Positions 7,599 through 17,245 are shown, numbered from the stretch's first letter. The stretch: DNA of 64,000 nucleotides from Gemmatimonadota bacterium (GCA_022560615.1 JADFSR010000005.1:117224-181223), one strand, 5' to 3'. The notes: generated by a model from the letters alone, not told the origin. Program-made: numbers and translations.

Positions 7599-9746
7599 CT
7601 ATCGGTGCATCGAGTATGTAACCTTCAGCACTAGAGAGCTGTTGGAGAGGCCGTCGTACGAGCCGTCGGTGAAGCGTGTCAGGCTATAGACCAGGTAGAC
7701 GTTGTCGATCTGGCGAAAGATGTAGTTGAGGCGTACCTGGAGGGCGGCGAGGTCTCCTGAGCTGTTGTATTGCATGAACGCCGATGTCAGGAAGGACCCT
7801 GTGACCGAGAAGTTCGTACGAAGCCCGACCAGGTGTGTCCTGAACGAGCCCTCGGGCAGATCGACGTCGTTCAAGCTGTAGCTGGGCTGCAGGGACAGGT
7901 TGGCGTTGGGGCGAGCGCTGCCGCTGATGGACAGGGTACGCTTGGTCCCGCTCCAGAAGCTGCCGATCTCCGCGCTGACGGTCCCTTGCACCGTCCGGCC
8001 GTTGAATGTACGCAGTTCCACGTTCACCGAAGTCCACTCATGCCGGCCCTCCGAGAGCGTCACGCCGGGAACGATCGCGAACGGACGCTCCAGCACTTCT
8101 ACTCGGTTCCTCAGATCGAGACGCACCACGTCGCCGCTCTCCAGGGTCGCGCCCAGACGCACCGTCGCGCGGCGGGTCTGCAGGTCGCGCTCATCGTCAT
8201 GGAAGTAGACGAGGCTGGGAGAGATCTCGAACTGTCTGATGAGCTCACTGCTGGGTCGGGGCCTGAGAGCGACGCTCCCGCCCATCATGCGCTCTCGGCG
8301 TCTGACGAATCCGACGCCAGGGTCGAAGTCGGGCGATATGTCGAGAACGGTGAAGCCAGCCTGGACGAAATCGTCACGCCACTGCGCGGCGGCGTGCCGG
8401 ACCCATCGCTCCCCGCCGGATGCCGGCTCGAAGGAGCGGGCCAACATGGCACCCACCTGCAGGTGGTCGGCGATTATGAGGTTGGCATCGGCGGCCAGCA
8501 CTCGGTTGTAGCTTCCGCCGCCTTCGCGACTCGTCACGATGCCACCGATATAGGAGCGGCCCAGGACTTCCTTGCGGATGCGGCCGACAGCGAAGGTCTC
8601 ACCTTCGACGCCTCCGACAGCCTCGGTTCGTACCGATAGGAGACCGACGTCTAGACCTCCCGCCTTCCCGGTCAACTTGCCACCCCCGAGTATCGACTGG
8701 GGCGCTCCGCCGGCCAGTCCGACGCGCCGGCTGTAGAACAGTTCCAGCGGTGGCGGTCCGAAGTGGAGCATGTTGATGCCCGCGCGCATCGCATCTCCTC
8801 CCTCGATGAAGAACTGTCGCTTCTCGGGGAAGAACAGGCTGAAGCGGGTGAGGTTGACGCGTTGCTGATCCACCTCGGTCTGTGCGAAGTCCGGGTTGAC
8901 CGTCAGGTCCGCCGTGAGGTTCGACGTGAGCGCGAGCTTGAGGTCGTCGATCCCGACTTCGAGGACACGTTTCGTGCCCTTCGGGTCCGCCACGGCTCGT
9001 AGCCGCTCCGCCCCGCTTACCAGGTAGGGTCGTATGCGCACGCGCTCGGCCTGCGTGATCCCAGCCAGCCCCAGAAGGTGTCCGGCCTGAGAGACGTGTG
9101 TGAATTCGTAGTCGCGGCTCCAGCCGGCCCAATGGACCGTCTCGTTCTTGCGCTTGATCACCCTCTCGAAGTTGATGCCCCACTCCTGTGCCCCCTCGCC
9201 TCCCGTGAACCGCAGGATCTTGAAGGGGATCGCCATCTCAACGATCCAACCGGTCTCGGTCACGCGGGCCGCGGCCTCCCATTGCTCGTCCCAGTCCGCG
9301 CGCAAGCGACGCTCGTCCCGAACCGTTGCGTCGTATCTGGTCCCTAGAGGGTTCACACGGAAGACGAAGCCGTTGCGATGGTCGTGGAACGTGTCGAGCA
9401 AGAGGGTGAAGCGATCGTCGCTGTCGAGCGCGTCGTCCCGGCGTAGCTCGGTCGCCCGAAGCAGGGAGGGTTCGGTGTCGAAGAGCTCGGCCGACACGTA
9501 CAGCATGGCGTCGTCATACGCGAGTCGAACCACGGTTCGCTCCGTGGCCAAGGACCCTTCGGCCGGTTCCCTCTGCCGGAAGTCGCTCGCGGCGGGAATC
9601 CCAGCCCACAGCGACTCGTCCAGCACGGCGTCGATGACGGGTGCCGTGCTCACCCTCGTGGCGGCAAGCTGTTGGGCGATCTGGCCGGGCTGCGGCGGCG
9701 TGGGCTGCAAGAATGCGGCAAGCAAGGCCGCGGAGGCGACGTTCAA
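7599..9746 (-). CDS. DUF5916 outer-membrane protein with CBM9-like N-terminal domain
   Basis: 715 aa from a TTG start. The N-terminal part (about residues 30-200) is a DOMON/CBM9-like beta-sandwich with the typical PVIDAVLDESLW opening and 'GFVFRVNPLGTRYD' core. The rest is DUF5916, a beta-barrel rich in alternating strands with the hallmark FFPEKRQFFIEGG near residue 310, ending in an aromatic-terminated strand pattern (SLVLKVTYSMHR). Known: these proteins are abundant in Gemmatimonadota, Acidobacteriota and Bacteroidota and are predicted outer-membrane proteins of unknown function. The gene stands alone, downstream of the ApbE operon. No strong ribosome site is visible, so the start is uncertain. 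Confidence 0.85.
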   Translation of the reverse strand: MNVASAALLAAFLQPTPPQPGQIAQQLAATRVSTAPVIDAVLDESLWAGIPAASDFRQREPAEGSLATERTVVRLAYDDAMLYVSAELFDTEPSLLRATELRRDDALDSDDRFTLLLDTFHDHRNGFVFRVNPLGTRYDATVRDERRLRADWDEQWEAAARVTETGWIVEMAIPFKILRFTGGEGAQEWGINFERVIKRKNETVHWAGWSRDYEFTHVSQAGHLLGLAGITQAERVRIRPYLVSGAERLRAVADPKGTKRVLEVGIDDLKLALTSNLTADLTVNPDFAQTEVDQQRVNLTRFSLFFPEKRQFFIEGGDAMRAGINMLHFGPPPLELFYSRRVGLAGGAPQSILGGGKLTGKAGGLDVGLLSVRTEAVGGVEGETFAVGRIRKEVLGRSYIGGIVTSREGGGSYNRVLAADANLIIADHLQVGAMLARSFEPASGGERWVRHAAAQWRDDFVQAGFTVLDISPDFDPGVGFVRRRERMMGGSVALRPRPSSELIRQFEISPSLVYFHDDERDLQTRRATVRLGATLESGDVVRLDLRNRVEVLERPFAIVPGVTLSEGRHEWTSVNVELRTFNGRTVQGTVSAEIGSFWSGTKRTLSISGSARPNANLSLQPSYSLNDVDLPEGSFRTHLVGLRTNFSVTGSFLTSAFMQYNSSGDLAALQVRLNYIFRQIDNVYLVYSLTRFTDGSYDGLSNSSLVLKVTYSMHR

Positions 9747-9800
9747 GGCACCCTGGAGGGCCTACCGCCTCGTCCGTCACCACCGCTCACCGTCGACACC

Positions 9801-10113
9801 TTACGCCGCAACCTTCCGCCACACTTCATGATTGTTCCCGTTGTTCGAGACCAGGTTCATGACGTCGCCCTCGATCCGAATCTCGGAGAGCACTTCGTCG
9901 CCAAGCTCTCCATCGGCGCTGGCCTCCTCGGCGTCGAGCAGAATCCGGTCGCCGTCGATCGCGAACGTGCCTGATTCCGTGGCTCGGCGCGTCCGGCGAA
10001 CGCCGACGGCCCCGATATGGACGGCGAACTCCACCGAGTACGTGGCCGCCCAGCAAGAGCAGCGAGATGAACAGCATATTCCCCAGGACGAAGTGCGGCT
10101 TAGCGATCGTCAT
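9801..10113 (-). pseudogene. Small exported protein gene split by a frameshift
   Basis: An ATG at 10113 overlaps the apbE stop (ATGA) and begins a hydrophobic helix (MLFISLLLLGGHVLG). That frame then turns into arginine-rich shadow sequence. A second frame takes over near 10040 and reads AATYSVEFAVHIGAVG, then a beta-rich tail (GTFAIDGDRILLDAEEA ... IRIEGDVMNLV ... EVWRKVAA) that resembles the closing strands of small lipocalin-like domains. The two parts make one sensible protein only if a single frameshift is allowed. The alternative is two separate small ORFs, the second from a GTG at 10034. It is the last member of the sigma-to-apbE operon. Confidence 0.45.
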
Positions 10114-11144
10114 ACGGTGTACCGAGCCAGCCCGGTCGTTCTCAACACGTCGTGCCTCTTTGTGACGATCACGCCTTCAGCGCCGTCCAGCCGCTCGAGC
10201 AGCCGCAAGCCGTCCGCGGGACCGAGGACCAGGACCGCGGTGGACAGCGCGTCAGCGTCCATGGCGGTGCCCGCGACAACTGTGACTGAGCTGGTGTGGT
10301 CAGGCGATCTGCCGGTCCTGGGATCGATGATGTGGTGGAAGCGCCTGTCTTCGGTGAACGTCTGCATATAGTCCCCGGAGGTCGCGATGCATTCCCCGCC
10401 AAGGCGCACCAGCCCCAGGTAGCCATCCATATCGTGAGGGTCCTGGATCCCAACCGTCCAGGGCTCATCGCCGGCCTCTCGCCCCCCCGACGCCATGTCT
10501 CCCCCGGCGTCGACCATGACCCGCTCAGCGCCGGCGCGGACGAGGACGTCCACGGTCCGGTCCACCACGTATCCCTTCGCGATGCCGTCCAATGTGACCG
10601 ACATTCCCGGCTCATCGAAGAAGATGGACCGGTCGTCGATGTGGACACCGTGGTAGCCAACCAGCGCGAGTGCCGAGCGGACCTCCGAGTCACCGGGAAG
10701 GCCTTCCCCGCGCTCGAACCGTGACGAGTAGAGCCTCAGGAGCGGCGCGACCGTCACGTCGAAGGCGCCCCCGGTCAACGTCGAGTATTCGGTGGCTCGG
10801 CGCATGACCTCGATCAACTCAGGAGGAGCGTCGCGGACGGCCCCTTCGGCGTTGAGGCGCGCGACGGGCGTGCCCTGTCGATGTCGACTGAGGATGTCCT
10901 CGAGGCGCGCCATCTCATTGAAAGCATCCGCCACCATCGCCCGGGCGGCCGCGACCTCCGGGTGCACCACCGTCACGGTAACCAACGTCCCCATGCGAGT
11001 CCGTGTCTCACTCACCCTGTGAAGTCCAGCTCGTCGGAGGAGTCCGGCCACCAGACCTCCGCCGAGTGTGAGCGAGACCCCTGTGACCGCGGTGATCCTC
11101 AGGGCCTGGCGTCTGCTCAAGCGGCGCGGCTCGTTACCGGCCAT
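10110..11144 (-). CDS. apbE: ApbE, FAD:protein FMN transferase (copy 1)
   Basis: 344 aa with a twin-arginine-like export signal (SRRQALRI, residues 10-17, then a hydrophobic stretch). The ApbE signatures are present: TRMGTLVTVTVV near the start, the VTLDGIAKGYVVDRT motif, VMVDAGGDMASGG, and ATSGDY followed by HHIIDPRTG. The enzyme attaches FMN through a phosphoester bond to Thr/Ser of exported flavoproteins, and the NosR-like protein immediately upstream (11-bp overlap) is the obvious substrate. It is a close paralogue of the gene at 36160-37197. Translation is coupled to both neighbours. Confidence 0.92.
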   Translation of the reverse strand: MAGNEPRRLSRRQALRITAVTGVSLTLGGGLVAGLLRRAGLHRVSETRTRMGTLVTVTVVHPEVAAARAMVADAFNEMARLEDILSRHRQGTPVARLNAEGAVRDAPPELIEVMRRATEYSTLTGGAFDVTVAPLLRLYSSRFERGEGLPGDSEVRSALALVGYHGVHIDDRSIFFDEPGMSVTLDGIAKGYVVDRTVDVLVRAGAERVMVDAGGDMASGGREAGDEPWTVGIQDPHDMDGYLGLVRLGGECIATSGDYMQTFTEDRRFHHIIDPRTGRSPDHTSSVTVVAGTAMDADALSTAVLVLGPADGLRLLERLDGAEGVIVTKRHDVLRTTGLARYTV

Positions 11145-13395
11145 CAGCCGCCCCCGCAGGGGTTCCGACCATCAACTGCACCAGTCGCGGCCGGACGTCC
11201 TCGATCTCATGGCGACAGACGCCGGACCGCTCGATCAGTTGGATCTCGCAGACATTGCAGCGCACGCATTCCTTGAAATCGATCTCGGACCCCCGGATGG
11301 CCCCCGTCGGACACTTTTGTTCGCAGACCTTGCAGAAGTCGCACTGCTCGACGCGTCGGATTCGCTTGAGCGAGATGAGCGACAAGACGCCGAGCGCGGC
11401 ACCGAGCGGGCACGCGTATCGGCAGTAGAACCGTGGAATCACCACGGAAGCCGCGAGGAACGTCCCGGCGATCGCCCACAGCAGCAGGGAGGGACTCCGA
11501 AAGAAGACGGTCGCGAACGGCTCGAAGTACTGGTAGAGGCTCACGTGACTCCCGGCGAGCGCGGGGAGCACGATGATCGCCAGCACGCCGTACTTCACGT
11601 ATAGCGCCCGGTCGTGAATGTCTTGGGGGAGGGGTCGCTGGAGACGACGCGGCACGAAGCGGTCGATCACGTCCTGGAGGGCACCGAACGGGCACAGGAA
11701 TCCGCAGAAGACCCGCCCCCATATGAGGGTGGTAACGATCGTGAACACCAGCAGCAGCAGCAAAGGCAGATCGCCGAGGTAGACGCTCGGGCCTACCCAG
11801 ATGCCGGCCGTGATATGGGATACCGAAAGAAAGCCACCATCTATGAAGCCCAGATACACGAGGGTGCCGGAGAGAGCGACCCAGCGCAGCATGGCCTTCT
11901 TGGCGAAGAAAGCGTTCGTGACGAGACCGAGCAGGATGACGAGCCCCGCCACCCGGCTCCAGGAGGTCCGGGCGAGCGTCCGGGCGAGGACCGTCTCCTC
12001 TTCGACGACTGCGAAGTCAAGCGTAACGGGGTCCCGTTCCGCTAGCGCCTCGTCCGGCGTGATCCCCCGCTCTTCAGGCGTGGGCGTCGGCTCGGGCACC
12101 ATGACTGCGTTTCCTGCCCCTCCCGCCGGGTCCCGGCTCACCGGGGATGCGGCTACCGTTCCGCCGGATGCGACGAGTTCGTCAGGCACCACCGGTTCTG
12201 TGTCCACCGCGGAGCTCGCCGGCGCGGAGTCAGCCTCGGGTGCGGCAGGCTCCCGCGTCAGAGCCAGCATGCTGGGCGCGACCGAGTGCTCCGTGGAGAA
12301 AAGGCTCAGCCCCGGGCGCAGGTCGTAGAGAATCGTAAACGGGCGCGTCATGTCCACCACGCGGTCGATGAACAGGATTCCTACGAACTCCACTTGGCCG
12401 TCGACCTTTCCCTCCCAAGGTCCGCCGAGCAGCACGACGTCCTCTCGCGAAAACGAGAGAGTGTCGGACCCCTGTGCGATAGCCAGCGCCTGGGGCTCGA
12501 AAAAGTCCAACAACGGGCCGTCGAGCCCCAGCAGCATGACGTGGTCGTCCCTCGCCCTGGCTTCGGCCTCTTGCCGCACCTCGTCGAACAGGCTCGGACC
12601 GAGCAGGATCCTGCCCACCGCCTCGACACCGATGTACGCGAACGAGAGCTCGAGGCGGACCAGGCCCCTACTGCTGACTACGATCTGCCCGACGAGGCCA
12701 CCGGCAACCATCTCGGGCCAGGAGAGGCGCCCAAAGTCCTCCAGGCGGGAGGAGCGAGCGCTGCTCGGCGGATCGCTGGGCGCCGCCACCTCCGGCCGCA
12801 GAGGGTACGCTTGCACCACGCGGCGGGCAGCGTTGCGGATGCCACGGGACATGGCGGCCACCGTGATGGTGGCCCGGGAGATGCCGGCCACGTCCCGGTA
12901 GACTCTGAACGGGTCGGCGATGTGCTTGCCCGCGAACTGCTCCTGAAAACCTGGGATTCTGAGGAAGTCGCCGTAGATGCTCTGGATCGACTCCCGGTAC
13001 CGCGTTACCCGCACTCCGGTAAGCGTACCCTGTAGATCTACCCCGACCAGCACCTCGATGGGCCCACTGTAGCCTCGTTCCTCAGGGGGTAGGTCCGACG
13101 TCAGAAAGACATATCCGAGAAGCGTCCGCTCTCCGCTCTCCGGATCCTCCCCATAGGCCCTGAAGACGGGCGGCTGACCTCGCTTCTCGGAAAAGCTGTC
13201 AGCCGCCGGCATCACGGACCTCAGCAGCAGCGCCTCGTCCTCCGTGACCTCTTGCGAGACGGCACCGGTCGGTCCGACCAGGGACAGGATCGCCAAGGCC
13301 ACGAGGAACAGTGGACGCGATTGGCGTACGGGCTTCGCCTGGACACGGGAAACCGGACCGTTCGATCCGGCATTGCCGGAGCGCTTCCTGCTCAC
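11134..13395 (-). CDS. NosR/NapH-like FMN-binding, 4Fe-4S membrane electron-transfer protein (copy 1)
   Basis: 753 aa. A signal/anchor helix lies at about residues 29-46. A periplasmic FMN-binding domain follows with the ApbE target motif ISRAT (T176). A variable Pro/Ala/Thr linker lies near 385-440, then a polytopic NapH-like membrane domain with cysteine pairs FCGFLCPFG and YCRYACPLG, and finally two ferredoxin clusters (CDFCKVCEQKCPTG and CVRCNVCEI). The build matches NosR, which moves electrons across the membrane via covalent FMN. No nos genes are visible, so it probably serves a different acceptor. It overlaps the ADOP gene (ATGA) upstream and apbE downstream. Confidence 0.88.
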   Translation of the reverse strand: MSRKRSGNAGSNGPVSRVQAKPVRQSRPLFLVALAILSLVGPTGAVSQEVTEDEALLLRSVMPAADSFSEKRGQPPVFRAYGEDPESGERTLLGYVFLTSDLPPEERGYSGPIEVLVGVDLQGTLTGVRVTRYRESIQSIYGDFLRIPGFQEQFAGKHIADPFRVYRDVAGISRATITVAAMSRGIRNAARRVVQAYPLRPEVAAPSDPPSSARSSRLEDFGRLSWPEMVAGGLVGQIVVSSRGLVRLELSFAYIGVEAVGRILLGPSLFDEVRQEAEARARDDHVMLLGLDGPLLDFFEPQALAIAQGSDTLSFSREDVVLLGGPWEGKVDGQVEFVGILFIDRVVDMTRPFTILYDLRPGLSLFSTEHSVAPSMLALTREPAAPEADSAPASSAVDTEPVVPDELVASGGTVAASPVSRDPAGGAGNAVMVPEPTPTPEERGITPDEALAERDPVTLDFAVVEEETVLARTLARTSWSRVAGLVILLGLVTNAFFAKKAMLRWVALSGTLVYLGFIDGGFLSVSHITAGIWVGPSVYLGDLPLLLLLVFTIVTTLIWGRVFCGFLCPFGALQDVIDRFVPRRLQRPLPQDIHDRALYVKYGVLAIIVLPALAGSHVSLYQYFEPFATVFFRSPSLLLWAIAGTFLAASVVIPRFYCRYACPLGAALGVLSLISLKRIRRVEQCDFCKVCEQKCPTGAIRGSEIDFKECVRCNVCEIQLIERSGVCRHEIEDVRPRLVQLMVGTPAGAADGR

Positions 13396-15803
13396 TCGGG
13401 CCTAAGCGCGCTGATCGGGTCGATGCGCGTCGCCCGTTGAGCTGGAATGGCGGCCGCCCCAGCGGCTGTCGCGACGAGCATGACCGCAACGCCGACGAGC
13501 GTCAGGGGATCCAGCGGACTCACCTCGTACAGTAGTCCACGAATGAGCTGGCTGGCGAAGAAGGAGCCCACCACACCCAGGACGCCACCCACGAGCACAT
13601 AGGCGAGCGTCTGACCGACGACGAGGCGGAATGTGCGCGGCGCATCGGATCCGAGCGCCATCCTGATCCCGATCTCTCCGGTCCGCTGCACCACGGAATA
13701 GGAGATCACGCCGTAGATCCCGACCGTGGCCAGGACCAGCGCACAGAGTGCGAAGCTCAAGAGGAGAGCCATGTTGAAGCGAGGCTGCGCCAACGAATCG
13801 GAAACGAGCTCCTCCATCGTCGCGACGCGGGTCACCGGGAGAGCCGGCGCGAGCGCCGCGATCTCCGCTCGGATCGCCTGGGCGAGCTCAGCCTCGTCCC
13901 CCTCGCTATGGACCACCAGGTGCATGTCCCGGAGCGGGAAGTTCTGATATGCCACGAAGAGCTCGGGGCTCGGCGGTGCGTCGAGGCCGTTGTGACGCAC
14001 GTCTCCCACGACGCCGATGATCTCGATCTCGCCCGCCATCGGCACGCCCAGAATCCGACCGATAGGGTCTTCACCGGGAAAGAGCAGCCGCTCGGCGGAC
14101 TCGTTGAGCACCATCACCGGGCGTCCCTCTTCGCGGTCGAACCGGTCCAGCAACCGCCCGTGGATCAGAGGCACCCCCATCGTCTCGAAGTAGCCGGGTA
14201 GCACGGATCGATACTGGGCCCTCGGCCGCTCCGCTGAACTGGCAGCCTCGCGCCCGAGGATGCTGATGGGAAGGTCGAACTCGGCGCCCAACGGACTCAT
14301 AGGGAGCGCCGACGACGCCCCCGCCGCTTCCACCCCGGGCAGCGCGCTCACCCTGTCTACGAGCTCGTTCCAGAACTGGACCTGGCTGTCGCGGTCTCGG
14401 AACTCGCTGCTCGGAAGCGAGAGAACCGCAACCATCACGTCCTCAGTCCGGAAGCCCGGCTCCACCTGGAGGAGGCGGGAGAAGCTCCGGATCATCACGC
14501 CCGCGCTGAGTAGAAGGATGAGCGCGAGCGCCACCTGACCCGAGACCATGCCGTTGAGCAGGCGCCGCGTGAAGCGGCTGGCGGAACCGCCGCGCCCAGC
14601 GTCTTGGAGGACCTCGACCAGCCGCGGCCGCATCGCGCGGATGGCCGGGTAGAGGCCGAAGAAGATACCGGCGAAGACGGAGGCTGCCGCCGCGAACCCG
14701 AGTACCGTCGCGTCGATCCCGATCTCTCCGATGCGAGGCACGTCAGGCGGTAGCACGCGCTTGAGGAGCGCGACGCCGAGCACGGCGAGGAGCAGCCCGA
14801 AACCTCCGCCCAGAATCGCCAACGTGGAACTCTCCGCGAGAGACCTGCGAAGCAGCCTGCCACGACCGGCACCCAGAGTGGCCCGGATCGCGAACTCTCG
14901 CTGGCTCACCGAGGCCCGCGCGAGGACCAAATTGGCGATGTTCACACACGCGATCAGCAGCACGAGCGCTGCCGCACCCGCGAGCACCGCGACGAGCGTC
15001 GTGAAGTCGCCCACTACCTGTTCCAAGGCGGGCGTGACGTTGGAGCCCCAGCCACGGTTGGTCTCTGGGTACTCTTCGGCGATCCCGAGGGAGATCGCGG
15101 CCATCTCGGAGCGGGCCTGGTCCACCGACACGCCCGATTCCAACCGCCCCACGACGTTGTAGACGCGCATCGCGCGGACATCCAAGAGCTGAGCATTGAT
15201 CGCCAGCGGCCTCCAGAGGCGAACGGCGTCGGCGTCGGGCGGGAACTCGAAGCGTGGTGGCATCACCCCCACGATCGTGAAGGGCTCGTCGTCGAGCACG
15301 ATCGCAGTGCCGATAACCCCCGGATCGGCACCGAAGCGTTGAGTCCAGAACCCGTTCGACAGGATCACCACGAAGTCGTTTCCGGGTGTCGCCTCCTCCT
15401 CCCGGAAGGAGCGGCCCAAGGCGGGCTGCACCCCCACCACGTCGAATACCGACGGCGACACCCTGGCGCCCGAGATCTGCTCCGGCTCAGCCGTGCCCCC
15501 CAAGATGAACGTCTCGAAACTGTACGCGCCGAGCGCGGCAAACGACTCGGAGCGCTCGGTCCAATCTCGGTAGGTGCCAGCCGCAACCCGGGCCTGAGGA
15601 ATGTCGAGCTGCGGATTGGCCTCCCACACCGTCATCACCCGCTCGGGCTCGTCGTAGGGTAGCGGCCGCAGAAGGACGCCGTTGACCAGGCTGAAGATCG
15701 CGGTGTTGATGCCGATCCCGAGCCCTAGGGTCGCCATCACGACCAGGGTGAAGCCGGGGCTTCTGCGAAGTGTCCTCAGTGCGAAGCGGACGTCCTGTAT
15801 CAC
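13392..15803 (-). CDS. ADOP-family ABC permease (duplicated MacB/FtsX)
   Basis: 803 aa. The N-terminus MIQDVRFALRTLRRSPGFT is the typical opening of the acidobacterial duplicated orphan permease (ADOP) family. Two MacB_PCD periplasmic domains (about 45-235 and 485-650) alternate with two FtsX membrane domains (helices near 275-420 and 680-790, the last with RTGEIGIRMALGSD). No ATPase is encoded next to it, as is normal for this family, whose substrates are unknown. It lies 26 bp after the LTxxQ gene and overlaps the NosR-like gene by 4 bp, which ties it to the ECF operon. Confidence 0.9.
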   Translation of the reverse strand: MIQDVRFALRTLRRSPGFTLVVMATLGLGIGINTAIFSLVNGVLLRPLPYDEPERVMTVWEANPQLDIPQARVAAGTYRDWTERSESFAALGAYSFETFILGGTAEPEQISGARVSPSVFDVVGVQPALGRSFREEEATPGNDFVVILSNGFWTQRFGADPGVIGTAIVLDDEPFTIVGVMPPRFEFPPDADAVRLWRPLAINAQLLDVRAMRVYNVVGRLESGVSVDQARSEMAAISLGIAEEYPETNRGWGSNVTPALEQVVGDFTTLVAVLAGAAALVLLIACVNIANLVLARASVSQREFAIRATLGAGRGRLLRRSLAESSTLAILGGGFGLLLAVLGVALLKRVLPPDVPRIGEIGIDATVLGFAAAASVFAGIFFGLYPAIRAMRPRLVEVLQDAGRGGSASRFTRRLLNGMVSGQVALALILLLSAGVMIRSFSRLLQVEPGFRTEDVMVAVLSLPSSEFRDRDSQVQFWNELVDRVSALPGVEAAGASSALPMSPLGAEFDLPISILGREAASSAERPRAQYRSVLPGYFETMGVPLIHGRLLDRFDREEGRPVMVLNESAERLLFPGEDPIGRILGVPMAGEIEIIGVVGDVRHNGLDAPPSPELFVAYQNFPLRDMHLVVHSEGDEAELAQAIRAEIAALAPALPVTRVATMEELVSDSLAQPRFNMALLLSFALCALVLATVGIYGVISYSVVQRTGEIGIRMALGSDAPRTFRLVVGQTLAYVLVGGVLGVVGSFFASQLIRGLLYEVSPLDPLTLVGVAVMLVATAAGAAAIPAQRATRIDPISALRPE

Positions 15804-15829
15804 TCGCTATTTCCCAGAGCGGTGGATTC

Positions 15830-16225
15830 TCATGGCCGCCGGCCTCGGCCCATGCTGCCATTGGGGCCATGCTGCTCTCTGATCCAGGTTCTGAACCGCT
15901 CACGCTGCTCCGGGGCCAGAACAGCCTCGATCGCAGCCCCGGCCGAGTCCATGGCCGCTCGAAGACCGGGCCGCATACCCTCCCAGCTCTGCGTCACGTG
16001 TCCCTGATACTGCAGAAGAATGGCCGCGATCTCGTCGGCCTGCGTCGGAGTCAGCCCGAGCTCGGCCTGGAGGGACGTAACCATTTCCGTCTGAGCATCC
16101 GCCGGCCCATCGCCGTCCATCGAAGCTGGCAGGAACCACACTCGGTCGAGCGTGACCCCAAGAACTCCACCGAGCACGACCAGCGAGACCGCCGTGAGCA
16201 TGGCTCGCCATCGCCGACTGGACAT
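15830..16225 (-). CDS. Periplasmic LTxxQ-family (CpxP/Spy/CnrX-like) sensor protein
   Basis: 131 aa; the start at 16225 lies 2 bp after the upstream stop. One N-terminal membrane helix (about residues 8-25) anchors a helical periplasmic domain with two LTxxQ-type motifs: LTPTQ (58-62) and, near residue 110, LAPEQRERF. This is the heavy-metal resistance/Spy-CpxP family, which includes CnrX, the cobalt/nickel sensor that controls an anti-sigma factor. Its place directly after sigma and anti-sigma genes supports the CnrX comparison. No His-rich or Met-rich metal site is evident apart from Met and His residues near the C-terminus, so the ligand is not known. Confidence 0.75.
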   Translation of the reverse strand: MSSRRWRAMLTAVSLVVLGGVLGVTLDRVWFLPASMDGDGPADAQTEMVTSLQAELGLTPTQADEIAAILLQYQGHVTQSWEGMRPGLRAAMDSAGAAIEAVLAPEQRERFRTWIREQHGPNGSMGRGRRP

Positions 16226-16226
16226 G

Positions 16227-16583
16227 CTAGCGACCCTCCTCAGCCAGGATCTCGGGAAGCAAGTCCGCGATGGACGGCGGCGACGACCCGACGACGACAC
16301 GCTCCGCCAGCGCATCGCGCGGGGCGATGGCACGCTCCAGGACAGAGGCAGCTCGAAGCACCGCGCTGTTGGTGGGAGCCGGCAAGAGTGCCACAGCTGC
16401 CACAACGCCCACGACCGTGCCTACGAGCAAACTATTGCTCACCCACGCCGGATAGTCCCACCACGCGGTTCGTTGACTCAGCAGGGGCGGCGCGCTCTCG
16501 AGAATTCGCTTGGCAAGCGCATCCCAATAGGCAGCACCTGCCGGAAGTCGTGACCGTAGCCCGCGGAGCCCGTTAGTCCTCAT
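16227..16583 (-). CDS. Single-pass membrane anti-sigma factor candidate
   Basis: 118 aa. The start at 16583 overlaps the end of the sigma gene by 11 bp. A cytoplasmic N-terminus of about 48 residues (with YWDALAKRI) precedes one membrane helix (about 50-68) and a short periplasmic tail. There is no zinc-binding HxxxCxxC motif, so it is not a ZAS-type anti-sigma. Size, topology and position match CnrY-like or other small membrane anti-sigmas. Function is inferred from context; sequence similarity alone does not prove it. Confidence 0.65.
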   Translation of the reverse strand: MRTNGLRGLRSRLPAGAAYWDALAKRILESAPPLLSQRTAWWDYPAWVSNSLLVGTVVGVVAAVALLPAPTNSAVLRAASVLERAIAPRDALAERVVVGSSPPSIADLLPEILAEEGR

Positions 16584-17157
16584 CGTTTTCCTCCCTGCTA
16601 TCGCTTCCACCAATGCGTGGCACGATCTCGCGAAGTGCCCGTCGGGCACGATGCACATGCGTACGGACGGTCCCAGGATTTATGCCCAGCATATCCGCGA
16701 CCTCCACATTGCTGAATCCCTCGAGGTCGAAGAGTCTGAGGCACGCTCGTTGCATTTTCGGCAGTCCCTCGATCGCCGCGGAAAGTCGTTCAGACGTCTC
16801 GCTCCATTCGGCGTCGTCGTGGGGACTCCGCTGCTCCGCAGCGAGTGTCTCGGGCAAGTCTCCCATCTGCCACCGCCGCCGCCCCGCCACCAGGTTTCGT
16901 CCGAGGTTGCGGAGGATCGTGAAAAACCACGATCGAAAAGAACGGCGCTCATCGAAGTCCTCCATGCGCCTGAGTGCCCGGTGGAACGCCTCCTGGACAA
17001 GATCCTCCGCATCGTCCCTCGCGTCGGCGAACTCCAACGCGACCGCCAGCGCTGGGCGCAAGTACCTGCGCACGAGAGTATCAAACGCCCGGGCATCTCC
17101 ATCCTTGGTGCGCCGAGCGAGTTCTTCGTCCGGAAGGGACGCGAAATCACGGCTCAC
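16573..17157 (-). CDS. ECF (sigma-70 family) RNA polymerase sigma factor
   Basis: 194 aa from GTG at 17157. The sigma-2 region is at about residues 25-95 (DAEDLVQEAFHRALRR, FRSWFFTILRNLGRN) and the sigma-4 region at about 125-180 (LPKMQRACLRLFDLEGFSNVEVADML, helix-turn-helix with GTVRTHVHRAR). No extra regulatory domain is present. It heads an operon with an anti-sigma and a periplasmic sensor. A two-block promoter of ECF type lies upstream (17247-17278), which suggests autoregulation. Confidence 0.93.
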   Translation of the reverse strand: MSRDFASLPDEELARRTKDGDARAFDTLVRRYLRPALAVALEFADARDDAEDLVQEAFHRALRRMEDFDERRSFRSWFFTILRNLGRNLVAGRRRWQMGDLPETLAAEQRSPHDDAEWSETSERLSAAIEGLPKMQRACLRLFDLEGFSNVEVADMLGINPGTVRTHVHRARRALREIVPRIGGSDSREENDED

Positions 17158-17245
17158 AAGCTCCCGCGCATGCCCGCCACTTTCGCAGGCCCTTGCTGAC
17201 CATAGCTGCTAGGTCCTCCTCCAACGTAGATGGGGCCTCGCTCAT
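17147..17245 (-). CDS. Candidate leader ORF (32 aa) upstream of the sigma gene
   Basis: An ATG at 17245 lies 6 nt after the promoter GTAC and would start a leaderless message. A second in-frame ATG at codon 15 has GGAGGAGG ahead of it. The peptide (MSEAPSTLEEDLAAM...) has two cysteines near the end (RACAGACEP) and overlaps the sigma GTG start by 11 bp. The layout repeats that at 7429-7506. It could tune sigma translation. No family is recognised. Confidence 0.4.
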   Translation of the reverse strand: MSEAPSTLEEDLAAMVSKGLRKWRACAGACEP

